NCBI GenBank assembly: GCA_913776795.1
Contig: CAJYRH010000213.1
Span: forward strand, 1 to 16,922
Reading direction: 5' to 3'
DNA from: an uncultured Pseudorhodoferax sp.
Lineage (GTDB): Bacteria > Pseudomonadota > Gammaproteobacteria > Burkholderiales > Burkholderiaceae
Length of the DNA: 16,922 nt
Under the pieces are notes generated by a model. It was not told the DNA's origin, ran no database searches, and worked only from the letters and a program-made list of their open reading frames with translations. Position numbers and translations under genes: made by a program. Positions 1 through 7,910 of this stretch are shown piece by piece; the first letter of the stretch is position 1; each line of letters begins with the position of its first letter.

Positions 1-712
1 AGGCGAACAGCCCGTCTCGAGACCCGAAGTGCGACTCCTGCTCCAGGCGCGCGCTGTGCAGCGCCTGCGGTGCGTAATGCACGGCCTGGATGCCCAGCTT
101 GCGTGCGGCTTCCACGTCCGACCACAGGTTGTCGCCAATGTGGACGTGCTCGGCGGGCGCCACGCCATATGCGCGGTGCACATGCTCGTAAATGCGGCCC
201 GACCGCTTGTTGACGCCCAGATCGCACGACACCAGGCCAGCCGGGATGGATCCACCGAGTCCCTTGCGGACAAGAAGGTCGCGCAGCATCTCTCCGCGCA
301 TGTAGAAATCGGAAAGAAACACCGTCTGCTCGGCGGGATGATTCTGCAAGAAGGCCAGTATTTCTGGATCCGGACGCGAGCGCGCAACTTCCATCTCGAA
401 CTCGAGCTGGACAAGCCGCTCGACCTCCACCGGACTGGGCTCGTCGTTCAACGCGCTCCGATACCAGGACTGCACCACGTCGGAAAGCACGTACTCATCG
501 TCCTGCCCACCCGCGCGGGCGGCAGTTGCCAGCGCCTGCTCTGCCTGCAGGCGCAACTGGTAGAGCGAGGTGACGTCCTGCCCATGCGCCACCATGTGTG
601 CGCGATGCCGCAGGAACAGGTGGTTGGCCATGGCCATCTTGATGCTTTCCGGATGGCAGTCGCGGCGCAGCAGCGTGTCCCAGACATCAACGGTCCGAAG
701 CTTGTAGACCAT
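1..712 (-). CDS. HAD-superfamily protein (COG5610 N-terminal type), 3' end missing
   Basis: The first 237 codons are present and the gene continues past the left edge. HAD motifs are visible: I is DVWDTLL (residues 9-15, nucleophile candidate Asp9), II is FLSDFYM (Ser134), III is Lys169 in NKRSG, and IV is HIGDN with Asp194 and Asp199. A helical cap-like insert lies between motifs I and II. The position of the usual general acid (Asp+2) holds Trp11. That is seen in this group and in haloacid-dehalogenase-like proteins, and it makes a classical phosphatase activity uncertain. The ATG at 712 shares its A with the TGA of the upstream glycosyltransferase, and a GGTGA lies just upstream, so translation is probably coupled. 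Relatives occur in polysaccharide loci, but the reaction is not known to me. The full protein may also carry the C-terminal domain that here appears separately at 1947-3236. Confidence 0.85.
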   Translation of the reverse strand, partial: MVYKLRTVDVWDTLLRRDCHPESIKMAMANHLFLRHRAHMVAHGQDVTSLYQLRLQAEQALATAARAGGQDDEYVLSDVVQSWYRSALNDEPSPVEVERLVQLEFEMEVARSRPDPEILAFLQNHPAEQTVFLSDFYMRGEMLRDLLVRKGLGGSIPAGLVSCDLGVNKRSGRIYEHVHRAYGVAPAEHVHIGDNLWSDVEAARKLGIQAVHYAPQALHSARLEQESHFGSRDGLFA

Positions 713-1950
713 CAGTTCACCCGCCGAGCTCCATGGAGAACCTCACGGATCGCCTCGAATTGCTTGACCGCCGCCACGCAGCTGGGCGGCAAGCGCGCCG
801 CGAGCCCGCTCAACCGATGGCGACGCACGATGGCACGGTTTGCCGCCTGTCGTTCGCGCTCTGCCTGCCCGTAGGCCGTGTAGGCCTGCGCCGTCATGTC
901 GGCCAGCACCTGGCGATCCGTCGGCGTGGAGGCACCAAGGACCCCGTCCACCCAGGAACGAAAAGCCGATGAAGATTCTTCCCACGACTGCCACTGCCGG
1001 GCGGTCGCCAATGCGCCTTGCTTGAGTTGCGCCAGCCGATCGGGACGCTCGGCCAGTTCTCGCAGCGTCGTGACGACGGCATCCATATCGCCCGACCGGA
1101 CCACCGCCGCGTTGACGCCATCCACGATGTACTCATCGTGGCCGCTCACGTCGAACACCACGCTGGTCCCACCGCAATGGAACATCTCCAGCGGAGGGCC
1201 GAACATGCCCTCGACGGTGCTCAGCTTCACCAGGATGTCGCAAGAGCGGTAGATGGCGGGCGTCGCGACCATCGGCACGCGAGAGAACACGCGACGCACG
1301 CCGGGAAGCCACCGCACCGGAGAGCCGGTAAGTACCCACAGGTCACGCAGCCCGGCCTCCCTCGCGAGCCGCAGGCCGAGCGCGGTGTTCTTGAAAGTGA
1401 CGCCGAAATGCCCTTCGACGAGTACACGGGGCGCCGTGCCAGGACGAGGACGTGCTTCGACACAATCGCCGTCCTGCCGGTAGACATCCTTGCGGATGCC
1501 GTTGCGAACCAGGGCAACCCGATGCCCGAAATCCTTCTCCAGCTGCGACTGGATCCAGGTCGCCTCCGTCACATAAGCCAGACCGAAGGCGTAGGTGGCA
1601 TCGACCAGGGCGCGAAGCGGCTCTTCGGCGCGCGGGTAAAAGCGCGATTCAATGGACTGCACGAAGTAAGCGTACTGACCAGCCTCGAACCCATGCAGCT
1701 CGAATGCGGTTTTCCACCACGTGGCGATGACCAAGTCGAACGGCATCGCGCGCGCTTCATGGAGGGGAAGGCACCGCATGGCGCCAAGTTCGTCATGCCA
1801 GGCCAGTGTTTGCCGGTCAAAGGGCTCCTGGACAGCAAGTGTCACTTCGTACCCGCAGCGACGAAGGTGCGCGGCATGTTGCACGATCACGTAAGTGCCG
1901 CCGCTGATGGCCAACGAGCCGACGAGGAAGCAGATTCGGGCCGGACTCAC
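712..1950 (-). CDS. GT4-type glycosyltransferase, WsaF/rhamnosyltransferase-like
   Basis: Probable cytoplasmic glycosyltransferase of GT-B fold, 412 residues, adding a sugar to the nascent polysaccharide. The N-terminus has the glycine-rich loop after strand 1 (FLVGSLAISGGTYV, residues 8-21). The middle has FVQSIES (96-102). The C-terminal donor domain has an EX7E motif (Glu247 and Glu255 in EGMFGPPLE), followed by a GGTSVVFDVSGHDEY stretch. The N-terminal loop and the FVQ-x-E segment recall WsaF-type rhamnosyltransferases, and the dTDP-rhamnose genes nearby fit that, but donor and linkage are inferred. I chose the GTG at 1950 because it overlaps the upstream stop as GTGA and has GCAGGGG about 8 bases before it. 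The ATG at 1974 is the alternative and adds 8 residues. The open frame extends to 2190, but that part lies inside the preceding gene. The end overlaps the HAD gene by one base. Confidence 0.85.
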   Translation of the reverse strand: MSPARICFLVGSLAISGGTYVIVQHAAHLRRCGYEVTLAVQEPFDRQTLAWHDELGAMRCLPLHEARAMPFDLVIATWWKTAFELHGFEAGQYAYFVQSIESRFYPRAEEPLRALVDATYAFGLAYVTEATWIQSQLEKDFGHRVALVRNGIRKDVYRQDGDCVEARPRPGTAPRVLVEGHFGVTFKNTALGLRLAREAGLRDLWVLTGSPVRWLPGVRRVFSRVPMVATPAIYRSCDILVKLSTVEGMFGPPLEMFHCGGTSVVFDVSGHDEYIVDGVNAAVVRSGDMDAVVTTLRELAERPDRLAQLKQGALATARQWQSWEESSSAFRSWVDGVLGASTPTDRQVLADMTAQAYTAYGQAERERQAANRAIVRRHRLSGLAARLPPSCVAAVKQFEAIREVLHGARRVN

Positions 1951-3236
1951 GCGCTGCCCCTGCCGGCCTGCCATCGACGAACCATCGCGTAGACAGTTGC
2001 TGCAGCTCGCCCCCCGCGACGGTGCAGTGTGGCCCAAGGCCAGAAACCCAACTCCCCCACGTTGCGGCGCCGCAGCACACGCATCAGAAAACCCACGCGA
2101 CTGCAAAACGAGTGATTGGCGGCAGAGCCGGAGAAATGCGAGCGCTCGAACAACCCGAAGTTCTCTACATGAAAGATCGCGTCGAACCATGCATATTCGG
2201 AAGGCGAAGGCCCAAACACCATGCGCGCGTGCGAAGCAATGACTTCATCGAGTAGAACCGAAGCGCTCGAGACCTGCGGCGCCTCCAGCAGCACATCAAA
2301 GCGGCGCTCAACTTGCCGAAGCACCGGGAACACAGAACGGGTCAACATGTCGCTCTCGTCGAAAACGCCGTGCACGGGACGCGCGCGCTGGTGCGTGTCA
2401 CGGGCGTAATGCGTCACGGAGCCGTGGTCTGCGGCAAGGATGATCTCAAACAAGGACTTGTTCTCGTTGAAAACGGAGAAGCCGCGCGTGCGTTCGCCAA
2501 TGCAAGAAAACAGCAAGCCAGTCTTGGCATTGGCTTCAGTTGCCGCGCCTGCTGCCACAAGCCCAAGGTAGTAGCCCTGCACCTTCTCCACACCAGTCGA
2601 CGCGTCCCGGCATAGCGTCGAATAAAGATGATCCTGGATGGTTCCTTTCCAGCCAACATCAACCACGGCCAAGGTGGATGGCAACGAGCCGCCGGCCAAC
2701 TCGCGCAGGTATTCCACGAAAAGCTGATGCTGCTCGATCCTGCGAGCCTCGTAAATGCGGCGAAACGGCTCGCACGCCAACAACCGCCCAAACAACTCGC
2801 TGGTCGGGAAGTCGTCTTGTCGAACGCCGGCCTCTTGGGCCGTCAACCCCAGGGCGGGCACCAGATCGGGTATAGCGTCGTGCAGGCCAAGACTTGCCAG
2901 AAACTCTTCCAAAGAGATGGCCCGATACTGGCGGAACAACGTATCGAACCGCTCACGCGTCAAAGGCCCTAATGAGGGCAACAGCGTGGCACGGCGAGAC
3001 ACCTCCAAGTAATAGGAGCGGGGGCCTCCGCCGGCACGTTGGGCGTAGGCATCGAACATCCGCTGAAGCGGCTGGCCTTCTCGCGAGAGGAAGAAGACCT
3101 GACGGACACCGTCACGCTCCAGTTGCTCGTACAGCCGCGCCGCCCACAACATCAGTGTGTCAGCGAGCGCAAGGAAAATTCCGGCTTGGCCATTCGCCAT
3201 TGCGCTGGAAGCACCTATTGAGTGCGATTCAGACAT
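1947..3236 (-). CDS. Stand-alone protein resembling the C-terminal half of COG5610 HAD proteins
   Basis: A 429-residue protein with the landmarks of the C-terminal region of COG5610 predicted HAD-superfamily hydrolases: VFFLSREGQPLQRMFD (residues 47-62), SYYLEVSRRATLLPS (74-88) and VVDVGWKGTIQDHL (191-204). No N-terminal DxxDT motif is present, so this is not a complete HAD enzyme. The first part of such a protein is instead found as a separate gene at 1-712, beyond the next glycosyltransferase. Proteins of this kind are found in O-antigen and capsule loci, with unproven activity. The ATG at 3236 overlaps the preceding glycosyltransferase stop by 8 bases, and the Shine-Dalgarno there is weak. 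The next ATG, at 3200, is possible. The 3' end overlaps the following gene by 4 bases (GTGA). Confidence 0.8.
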   Translation of the reverse strand: MSESHSIGASSAMANGQAGIFLALADTLMLWAARLYEQLERDGVRQVFFLSREGQPLQRMFDAYAQRAGGGPRSYYLEVSRRATLLPSLGPLTRERFDTLFRQYRAISLEEFLASLGLHDAIPDLVPALGLTAQEAGVRQDDFPTSELFGRLLACEPFRRIYEARRIEQHQLFVEYLRELAGGSLPSTLAVVDVGWKGTIQDHLYSTLCRDASTGVEKVQGYYLGLVAAGAATEANAKTGLLFSCIGERTRGFSVFNENKSLFEIILAADHGSVTHYARDTHQRARPVHGVFDESDMLTRSVFPVLRQVERRFDVLLEAPQVSSASVLLDEVIASHARMVFGPSPSEYAWFDAIFHVENFGLFERSHFSGSAANHSFCSRVGFLMRVLRRRNVGELGFWPWATLHRRGGRAAATVYAMVRRWQAGRGSA

Positions 3237-4308
3237 GTTTGGCAGCAAGCAACGCCGAGAAAAATTCTCCAAACTTTCTCGCTTGGACTGACCAATCCCA
3301 GTCTTGGATCTGCTGCAAATTTTCCTCAGACAGCGCGCGCATCAATTGGGGCTCCGCCAACAGGCGCCTGATCAGACCGCACAGAGCCTCGACACTGCGC
3401 TCCGGAAGAATGAACTGGGTCTGCAGTTCACCGAAGGCCTGGGGAACAATTCCGACATCGGTACTGATGATGGGAACGCCGCACGCCATGGCTTCGAGCA
3501 CTGGATTGGGCGTCCCCTCGATCTTTGAGGTACACACCAAAACATCGATACTCCGATAGTACGCAGGCATGTCGTCGTGCGGAATATGCCGTTCCTGTCG
3601 ATCTGCAAAGAACGCGGTCACCGGGTACCCTTCCTCGCGAAGTCGAGCAATCGATGGCTTGAGGATCGTGTTCACACCCTTGAAATCCTCCAACTCGGAG
3701 GCCCACTTGCTGTTGCCAACCCAGCCAATCACCAGACCCTCCCGAGCATCCGGTCGAAAACGGTCGAGATTGGCAGGCCGGAACTTGGCCAGATCCACCC
3801 CATCCTCGACGATGCTGGCAGGCGGAGGATAGCCTTCATGCGCGCGGTAGATCACATCCAGCTTCTTGGACGCCACCGTATACCCTGCAAAAAACTCGTC
3901 GAACAGATACCGGCGCTCCTCCAACTCCTGCGGTTGAAGCAATAAATGGTCATAGATACTTGTGCTGAAAATCTTGCCATCCAAGCACATGTGCTGGAAT
4001 TCTTCGAAATACAGGCCCAATGACTCCACATAGGATTGGAAATAAGGCGCACGTATCATCAACGGAACTTCGCGCCAAAAAAAGTGCACGAGTTGACAGT
4101 CTCTCATCATCATGAGAATCTGCGCGAGATTGTCGACCACTGCAATTGGCACCACAACAAAGTCGAAGCGATCAGAAAGATGCCTTTCAAGCTGCCGACT
4201 GATATTACTGAATGCCCAGTTATCGACATCAATCACCAGACCGATCTTTTTCTTGTTCAAAGGCGCCATTGCTTGCTCGATCAACAACACAGTGTCGTCC
4301 ACCATCAT
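3229..4308 (-). CDS. GT4-family glycosyltransferase
   Basis: A 359-residue GT-B glycosyltransferase. The C-terminal donor-binding half has the GT4 signature SKIEGTPNPVLEAMACGVP (residues 261-279) with the EX7E pair Glu264 and Glu272, then IISTDVGIVPQAFG. The strand opening the second domain is LVIGWVGNSKWA (192-203). The N-terminal half is less conserved, as expected for the acceptor side. Sugar donor and acceptor cannot be read from the sequence. The chosen ATG at 4308 overlaps the methyltransferase stop as TGATG and has GGGGAG about 7 bases upstream; an ATG directly follows at 4305. The longer open frame to 4353 would run into the methyltransferase gene. The gene sits in the tightly packed lower-GC section and probably builds the polymer exported by Wzm/Wzt. 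Confidence 0.9.
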   Translation of the reverse strand: MMVDDTVLLIEQAMAPLNKKKIGLVIDVDNWAFSNISRQLERHLSDRFDFVVVPIAVVDNLAQILMMMRDCQLVHFFWREVPLMIRAPYFQSYVESLGLYFEEFQHMCLDGKIFSTSIYDHLLLQPQELEERRYLFDEFFAGYTVASKKLDVIYRAHEGYPPPASIVEDGVDLAKFRPANLDRFRPDAREGLVIGWVGNSKWASELEDFKGVNTILKPSIARLREEGYPVTAFFADRQERHIPHDDMPAYYRSIDVLVCTSKIEGTPNPVLEAMACGVPIISTDVGIVPQAFGELQTQFILPERSVEALCGLIRRLLAEPQLMRALSEENLQQIQDWDWSVQARKFGEFFSALLAAKHV

Positions 4309-5531
4309 CACGCTCCCCGACGGCGCATTGCCTTGACTGTCTTGACAATCCAAGTCCGCAGCGGCAGCGGAATGACACTGCGCAAACGGATATACCGTTC
4401 ATAACCGACCCTCGCCAAGTAGAGGTCGCGCTCCATCGCAGACATCGCCTCCCTCAGCGCAGAAACCATCTCGTTCCTGCGATGCAGTGCGTACTGGACG
4501 ACATGCCCCTCTGCCTTGGCAGCCGCCAGCAGCAAGCCGTTACGACGAATTTCGACGTCTCTTGATTTCAGCAATTCTTCCAAACTGGCCGCTCTGTCTC
4601 GCACCTGCGCTGAACTTTCTTCCAACGATTGCGCATGCTGCTCCAACTCAGCGCATCTCCTTTGCAAGGCCTGCGTATAGTCCTCCAGCTCTTGGACTCG
4701 CTGAGTCGCTAGCTCCAACTGTGTTTTGATTGCTTCAAACGGCTTGTAACCATACTGAGCCTCAGCCATGCCCTCGTAAGCGTCCATGGGCAGTGGAAAA
4801 ACTGCAATGCCAAGCGATTCATCAGGCGCATTCCACACGCCCACAAAATAACTGCTTCGCGAAGCGTCGAAGTCTACTTCGGACGCCCCTACGGCCAGAT
4901 AGGCACTGGACACATCGCGGTACGACATCCACGTGCTCGGCACCGAAGCGTAGTTATCAGAGGACAGCGGCGCACTGCCGAAACCGAACACGCATGTTCC
5001 CATGCTCCAATTAACGCGCGAGCCCAACACCGAAGTACTCAGAGACTGGAACTCCTGCAACCAATACTTGCGTAGGTGGAAAGGGTTCGATTTTTCGGCT
5101 TCAGGATAGTACCAATGGTCATTTGGACAACTGATGATGATCACCGCATTCGACTTCGCGAGGCGTCTCAGACTCCTCAGAAACCCTGCTGGGTCCTTGA
5201 GATGCTCTATCGTCTCGACGGAGATTACCAAATCGAATGAGTTCTCTTCGAAAACTGCATCAATGTCCGCCACATCGGCTGCGATGTACTTCAGACCAGG
5301 GGTGCCGAACGAGCGTGTGGCGCGTTCCACCGAGTCAGATGAAATATCTACACCGACAACCTCACCGGCGCCGGCTTGCTTCAATAGATAGGATCCGTAA
5401 CCTTCGCCGCAGGCAATGTCAAGAACGCGTTTGCCTTGGACCCAGCGTTTTGCGATGGCATAGCGAGCGAAATGGATCGCCGCCTCCATACTGGCGCGCG
5501 CAGGCGGCACGGCAACATCTAAACGTTCCAC
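4308..5531 (-). CDS. SAM-dependent methyltransferase with C-terminal coiled coil, possible chain terminator
   Basis: 407 residues. The N-terminal class I methyltransferase domain has motif I VLDIACGEGYGS (36-47), the acidic residue after strand 2 in VDIS (Asp62), and FDLVISVETIEHL (99-111). Residues about 265-330 are rich in Leu, Glu, Gln and Arg with heptad-like spacing, which suggests a coiled coil. The last 20 residues include LPLRTWIVKTVKAMRRRGA, a basic and possibly amphipathic, membrane-contacting tail. A methyltransferase plus coiled coil beside an exporter whose Wzt has a carbohydrate-binding domain recalls WbdD, which caps the E. coli O9a chain. No kinase domain is visible here, so equivalence is inference. 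The start is GTG at 5531, with GAGG 8 bases upstream, 3 bases after the wzt stop. It could instead be an ordinary sugar O-methyltransferase. Confidence 0.88.
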   Translation of the reverse strand: MERLDVAVPPARASMEAAIHFARYAIAKRWVQGKRVLDIACGEGYGSYLLKQAGAGEVVGVDISSDSVERATRSFGTPGLKYIAADVADIDAVFEENSFDLVISVETIEHLKDPAGFLRSLRRLAKSNAVIIISCPNDHWYYPEAEKSNPFHLRKYWLQEFQSLSTSVLGSRVNWSMGTCVFGFGSAPLSSDNYASVPSTWMSYRDVSSAYLAVGASEVDFDASRSSYFVGVWNAPDESLGIAVFPLPMDAYEGMAEAQYGYKPFEAIKTQLELATQRVQELEDYTQALQRRCAELEQHAQSLEESSAQVRDRAASLEELLKSRDVEIRRNGLLLAAAKAEGHVVQYALHRRNEMVSALREAMSAMERDLYLARVGYERYIRLRSVIPLPLRTWIVKTVKAMRRRGA

Positions 5532-5534
5532 GAT

Positions 5535-6830
5535 TCAAACCTCATTATTTTTTGGAACCAGTGACCACTTGCGGGGGAGATTGAAAAGACCGACGGCTTT
5601 GAAATCATCGTGCACCAGAAACTCACACACATTCCTCGCTTCAGCGTGGGTCACGAATCCGCCATGGTCATTGACAGCCACTCGCCATTTGTACCGCCCA
5701 CTCAAAAGGGAGATTTCAGGAAAGTCAATTGAAATAGTGCCTCCATGCTCGCCTCCTGGCAAGTCGACCCCATCCATCAACGTGGTCGTGCCGCACAGGT
5801 AAAGATCATCGTGCCTGTACAGATTGAAAACAAAGCTGATTTTCTTCGGCGGGTTTTCCACAAGAGCTGAATATTCAAAAACAAGTCGAACTGAATCGCC
5901 TGTCTTTACCGTGTCCGCCGTCATCCCGGAGTGACTGTTCCGCAGTTCAACGCTTGTGATGCGATACAGCCGTTCAGGTTCGCTAGCGCACTCACCTACC
6001 GCGACACCGGACCCCGTTGCTTCAGCACGGCCCTCCACGCCCGTCGTCGGTTCAACCTGTGGGGGAGGCAGTGGCTCCGCCTTCTTGGCAGAACGCCCTT
6101 CTACATCGATCATGTACTGATCGATCACCTGCCCGGCTGGACCGAAAATTCGTTGATGTCCCTGGTCAAGATAGATAGCGCGCTGGCATACCGACTTGAC
6201 TTGGTATTGATCATGGGAAACAAAGAGGATGGAGCAGCCTGTTTCCTTGATCTCGTAGAATTTATTCAAGCACTTTCGTTGAAACGCAAAGTCTCCTACA
6301 GCCAGGATTTCATCCACGATCAAAATCTCGGGATCGACATGGATGGCGACCGAAAATGCCAACCTCGCGAACATGCCACTCGAGTAATGCTTGACAGGCG
6401 AATCCATAAACTGCCCGATGTCGGCAAAAGCCGCGATGCGTTCAAATTTTTCCTCCATCTCGTCTCGACCCATGCCGATGATGGCGCCATTCAGGAACAC
6501 ATTCTCTCGTCCAGTAAATTCAGGGTTGAACCCTGATCCCAACTCCAACAAGGCGGACAAGCGCCCATTACGCTCAACTGTCCCAGTGGTGGGGGTCAGG
6601 GTGCCGCAGATCGTTTGCAGCAATGTTGACTTGCCCGAGCCATTGCGCCCGACAATTCCGACTGTCTCGCCTTTTTTTACTTCAAAATTGATATCGCTGA
6701 GGGCCCAGAACTTCTCGTGCCCGCTTTTCCGGTTTGGAAACAACATTTGTTTCAACCGCTCTGTCGGCCGCTCGTAGATGTCGAAGACCTTGGAGACGCC
6801 TCGCACGGAAATCGCAATATCAGAGGACAT
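5535..6830 (-). CDS. wzt: Wzt: polysaccharide ABC exporter ATPase with C-terminal carbohydrate-binding domain
   Basis: A 431-residue ATPase subunit of an O-antigen/teichoic-acid-type ABC exporter at the inner membrane. The nucleotide-binding domain has Walker A GRNGSGKST (61-69), signature YSSGMFARL (149-157), Walker B ILIVDEILAVGD (169-180) and the switch His206 in FVSHD. A Pro/Gly/Ala-rich linker (about 245-285) leads to a beta-rich C-terminal domain (about 286-425) of the Wzt carbohydrate-binding type. In the E. coli O9a system this domain recognises the terminally modified end of the finished chain. That domain is what separates this gene from short Wzt/KpsT-type ATPases. The ATG at 6830 is supported by AAAGGA about 8 bases upstream and overlaps wzm by 11 bases. 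The capping methyltransferase candidate follows 3 bases downstream. Confidence 0.95.
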   Translation of the reverse strand: MSSDIAISVRGVSKVFDIYERPTERLKQMLFPNRKSGHEKFWALSDINFEVKKGETVGIVGRNGSGKSTLLQTICGTLTPTTGTVERNGRLSALLELGSGFNPEFTGRENVFLNGAIIGMGRDEMEEKFERIAAFADIGQFMDSPVKHYSSGMFARLAFSVAIHVDPEILIVDEILAVGDFAFQRKCLNKFYEIKETGCSILFVSHDQYQVKSVCQRAIYLDQGHQRIFGPAGQVIDQYMIDVEGRSAKKAEPLPPPQVEPTTGVEGRAEATGSGVAVGECASEPERLYRITSVELRNSHSGMTADTVKTGDSVRLVFEYSALVENPPKKISFVFNLYRHDDLYLCGTTTLMDGVDLPGGEHGGTISIDFPEISLLSGRYKWRVAVNDHGGFVTHAEARNVCEFLVHDDFKAVGLFNLPRKWSLVPKNNEV

Positions 6831-7647
6831 CGGCAAATCCTTTACGCGTCTTTTGAAACCAAGCGTAGCCACCAACGGCGAGAACTAGACCTCCCCCAAT
6901 CTGAACAAACCAATTGAACCATTGCATCGGCCGCCCGAATATCATCAGGTCGCGTGATTGTTCGACAACGAAAGTAAGAGGATTCAGGTGCATGAATCCT
7001 CGGTATTCGGCCGGCAAAGCGCTGACGGCGTAAAAGATGGGGGACATGAACATCAGAACCGTGACCACCAACGAGATCATCTGCGTTACGTCCCTGACGT
7101 AGACACCCAGTGCCGATAGGAACCACGAGAGTCCCAAGATGATGAGGAGCAGCGGAAGCATCACAAGAGGCGTCAGCAAGATGGTAATGGGCGGAACTCC
7201 AAATAGCACGAGATAGAAAAGCAGCCAGACTACAAAGCTAACAGCCGCATGGAAAAGCGCCGACAGCACCGGCACCACAACCAACAGCTCCAAGGGGAAG
7301 ACCACCTTTTTGACATAGGTGGGGTTACCCAGGATCAAACCCGGTGCACGATTGATGCACTCAGCAAATAGGTTGAAAAAAATGAGACCTGCAAAAAGCA
7401 CGAGAGCAAATTCTGTTCGCGATCCGGTACCACCAGCCCACCGGGTATTGAAAACCACGCTGAATACAAATGTATAGACCGCCAGCAACAGCACTGGGTT
7501 AAAAAAGGACCACATCATGCCAAGCAGCGAGCCGCGGTATCGCCCCACCACCTCGCGGTGTGCGAGACTGACCAACAAGAACCGATAGGTATATAGCGAT
7601 CGACAAAGGCCAAATAGCGATGTCGAACTAGCGGAATGCGGATTCAT
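6820..7647 (-). CDS. wzm: Wzm: polysaccharide ABC exporter membrane subunit
   Basis: A 275-residue integral membrane protein of the ABC-2 permease type that pairs with Wzt. The N-terminal cytoplasmic stretch LAHREVVGRYRGSLLG (residues 28-43) and the following WSFFNPVLLL are typical of O-antigen, teichoic acid and capsule exporter permeases. About six hydrophobic segments are visible, near residues 50-67, 80-96, 117-148, 154-182, 188-210 and 247-264, with YVRDVTQM (183-190) between the fourth and fifth. The ATG at 7647 is preceded by TGGA about 7 bases upstream and is the first gene after a 263-base non-coding stretch, so an internal promoter is possible. The 3' end overlaps wzt by 11 bases. 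It exports lipid-linked polymer across the inner membrane. Confidence 0.95.
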   Translation of the reverse strand: MNPHSASSTSLFGLCRSLYTYRFLLVSLAHREVVGRYRGSLLGMMWSFFNPVLLLAVYTFVFSVVFNTRWAGGTGSRTEFALVLFAGLIFFNLFAECINRAPGLILGNPTYVKKVVFPLELLVVVPVLSALFHAAVSFVVWLLFYLVLFGVPPITILLTPLVMLPLLLIILGLSWFLSALGVYVRDVTQMISLVVTVLMFMSPIFYAVSALPAEYRGFMHLNPLTFVVEQSRDLMIFGRPMQWFNWFVQIGGGLVLAVGGYAWFQKTRKGFADVL

Positions 7648-7910
7648 GCATATCCATTCACTTAAATTTGCAGCATTGGAGCCTGACGACGAGGCTTGAT
7701 GAGGCGCCGAATCCAGCGTGGAATTCGTGATAATTAAATGTTTCCAGGAAGGAAATTCTCTTGGCCGAACTAGTTCACGTAGAAGGAAGTCATGTGCTAT
7801 ACGACATCCGATCGGTCGACCATGTAGCAGCGCATGAAACGCACAAGCTGTGCAACAAATTCAATCCAGCCAGAATCAACATAGAGAACTCTCGCTGCGA
7901 CGTCCTGATT
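7648..7910 (-). other. Non-coding gap between rmlC and wzm
   Basis: This 263-base stretch breaks the otherwise gapless operon. On the minus strand I find no convincing gene: after the rmlC stop the same frame runs 38 codons to a TAG with no recognisable match. AT-rich sequence near 7729-7745 could hold a promoter for wzm and the genes after it, but no clear -35/-10 pair was found. No JUMPstart/ops element (GGCGGTAG) was seen on either strand. A 5-bp stem (AGCCT at 7680-7684, AGGCT at 7692-7696) is too weak to call a terminator. A 70-codon plus-strand frame (7761-7973, TTG start) is discussed under findings. Confidence 0.5.

Noticed and set aside
29..874. Plus-strand open frame of 281 codons at the left end
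   Set aside because: It lies antisense to the HAD gene, whose minus-strand translation shows all four HAD motifs. The plus frame has no recognisable domain.
1018..1992. Plus-strand open frame of 324 codons
   Set aside because: Antisense to the WsaF-like glycosyltransferase, which has the GT4 EX7E motif and well-placed overlaps with its neighbours.
1951..2190. Longer start for the 712-1950 glycosyltransferase
   Set aside because: The extra 80 residues lie wholly within the preceding gene and do not resemble a glycosyltransferase N-terminus. The Rossmann-type strand begins just after the GTG at 1950.
7680..7696. Stem AGCCT/AGGCT as a terminator after rmlC
   Set aside because: Only five base pairs with a 7-base loop and no T-run, and about 215 bases from the rmlC stop.
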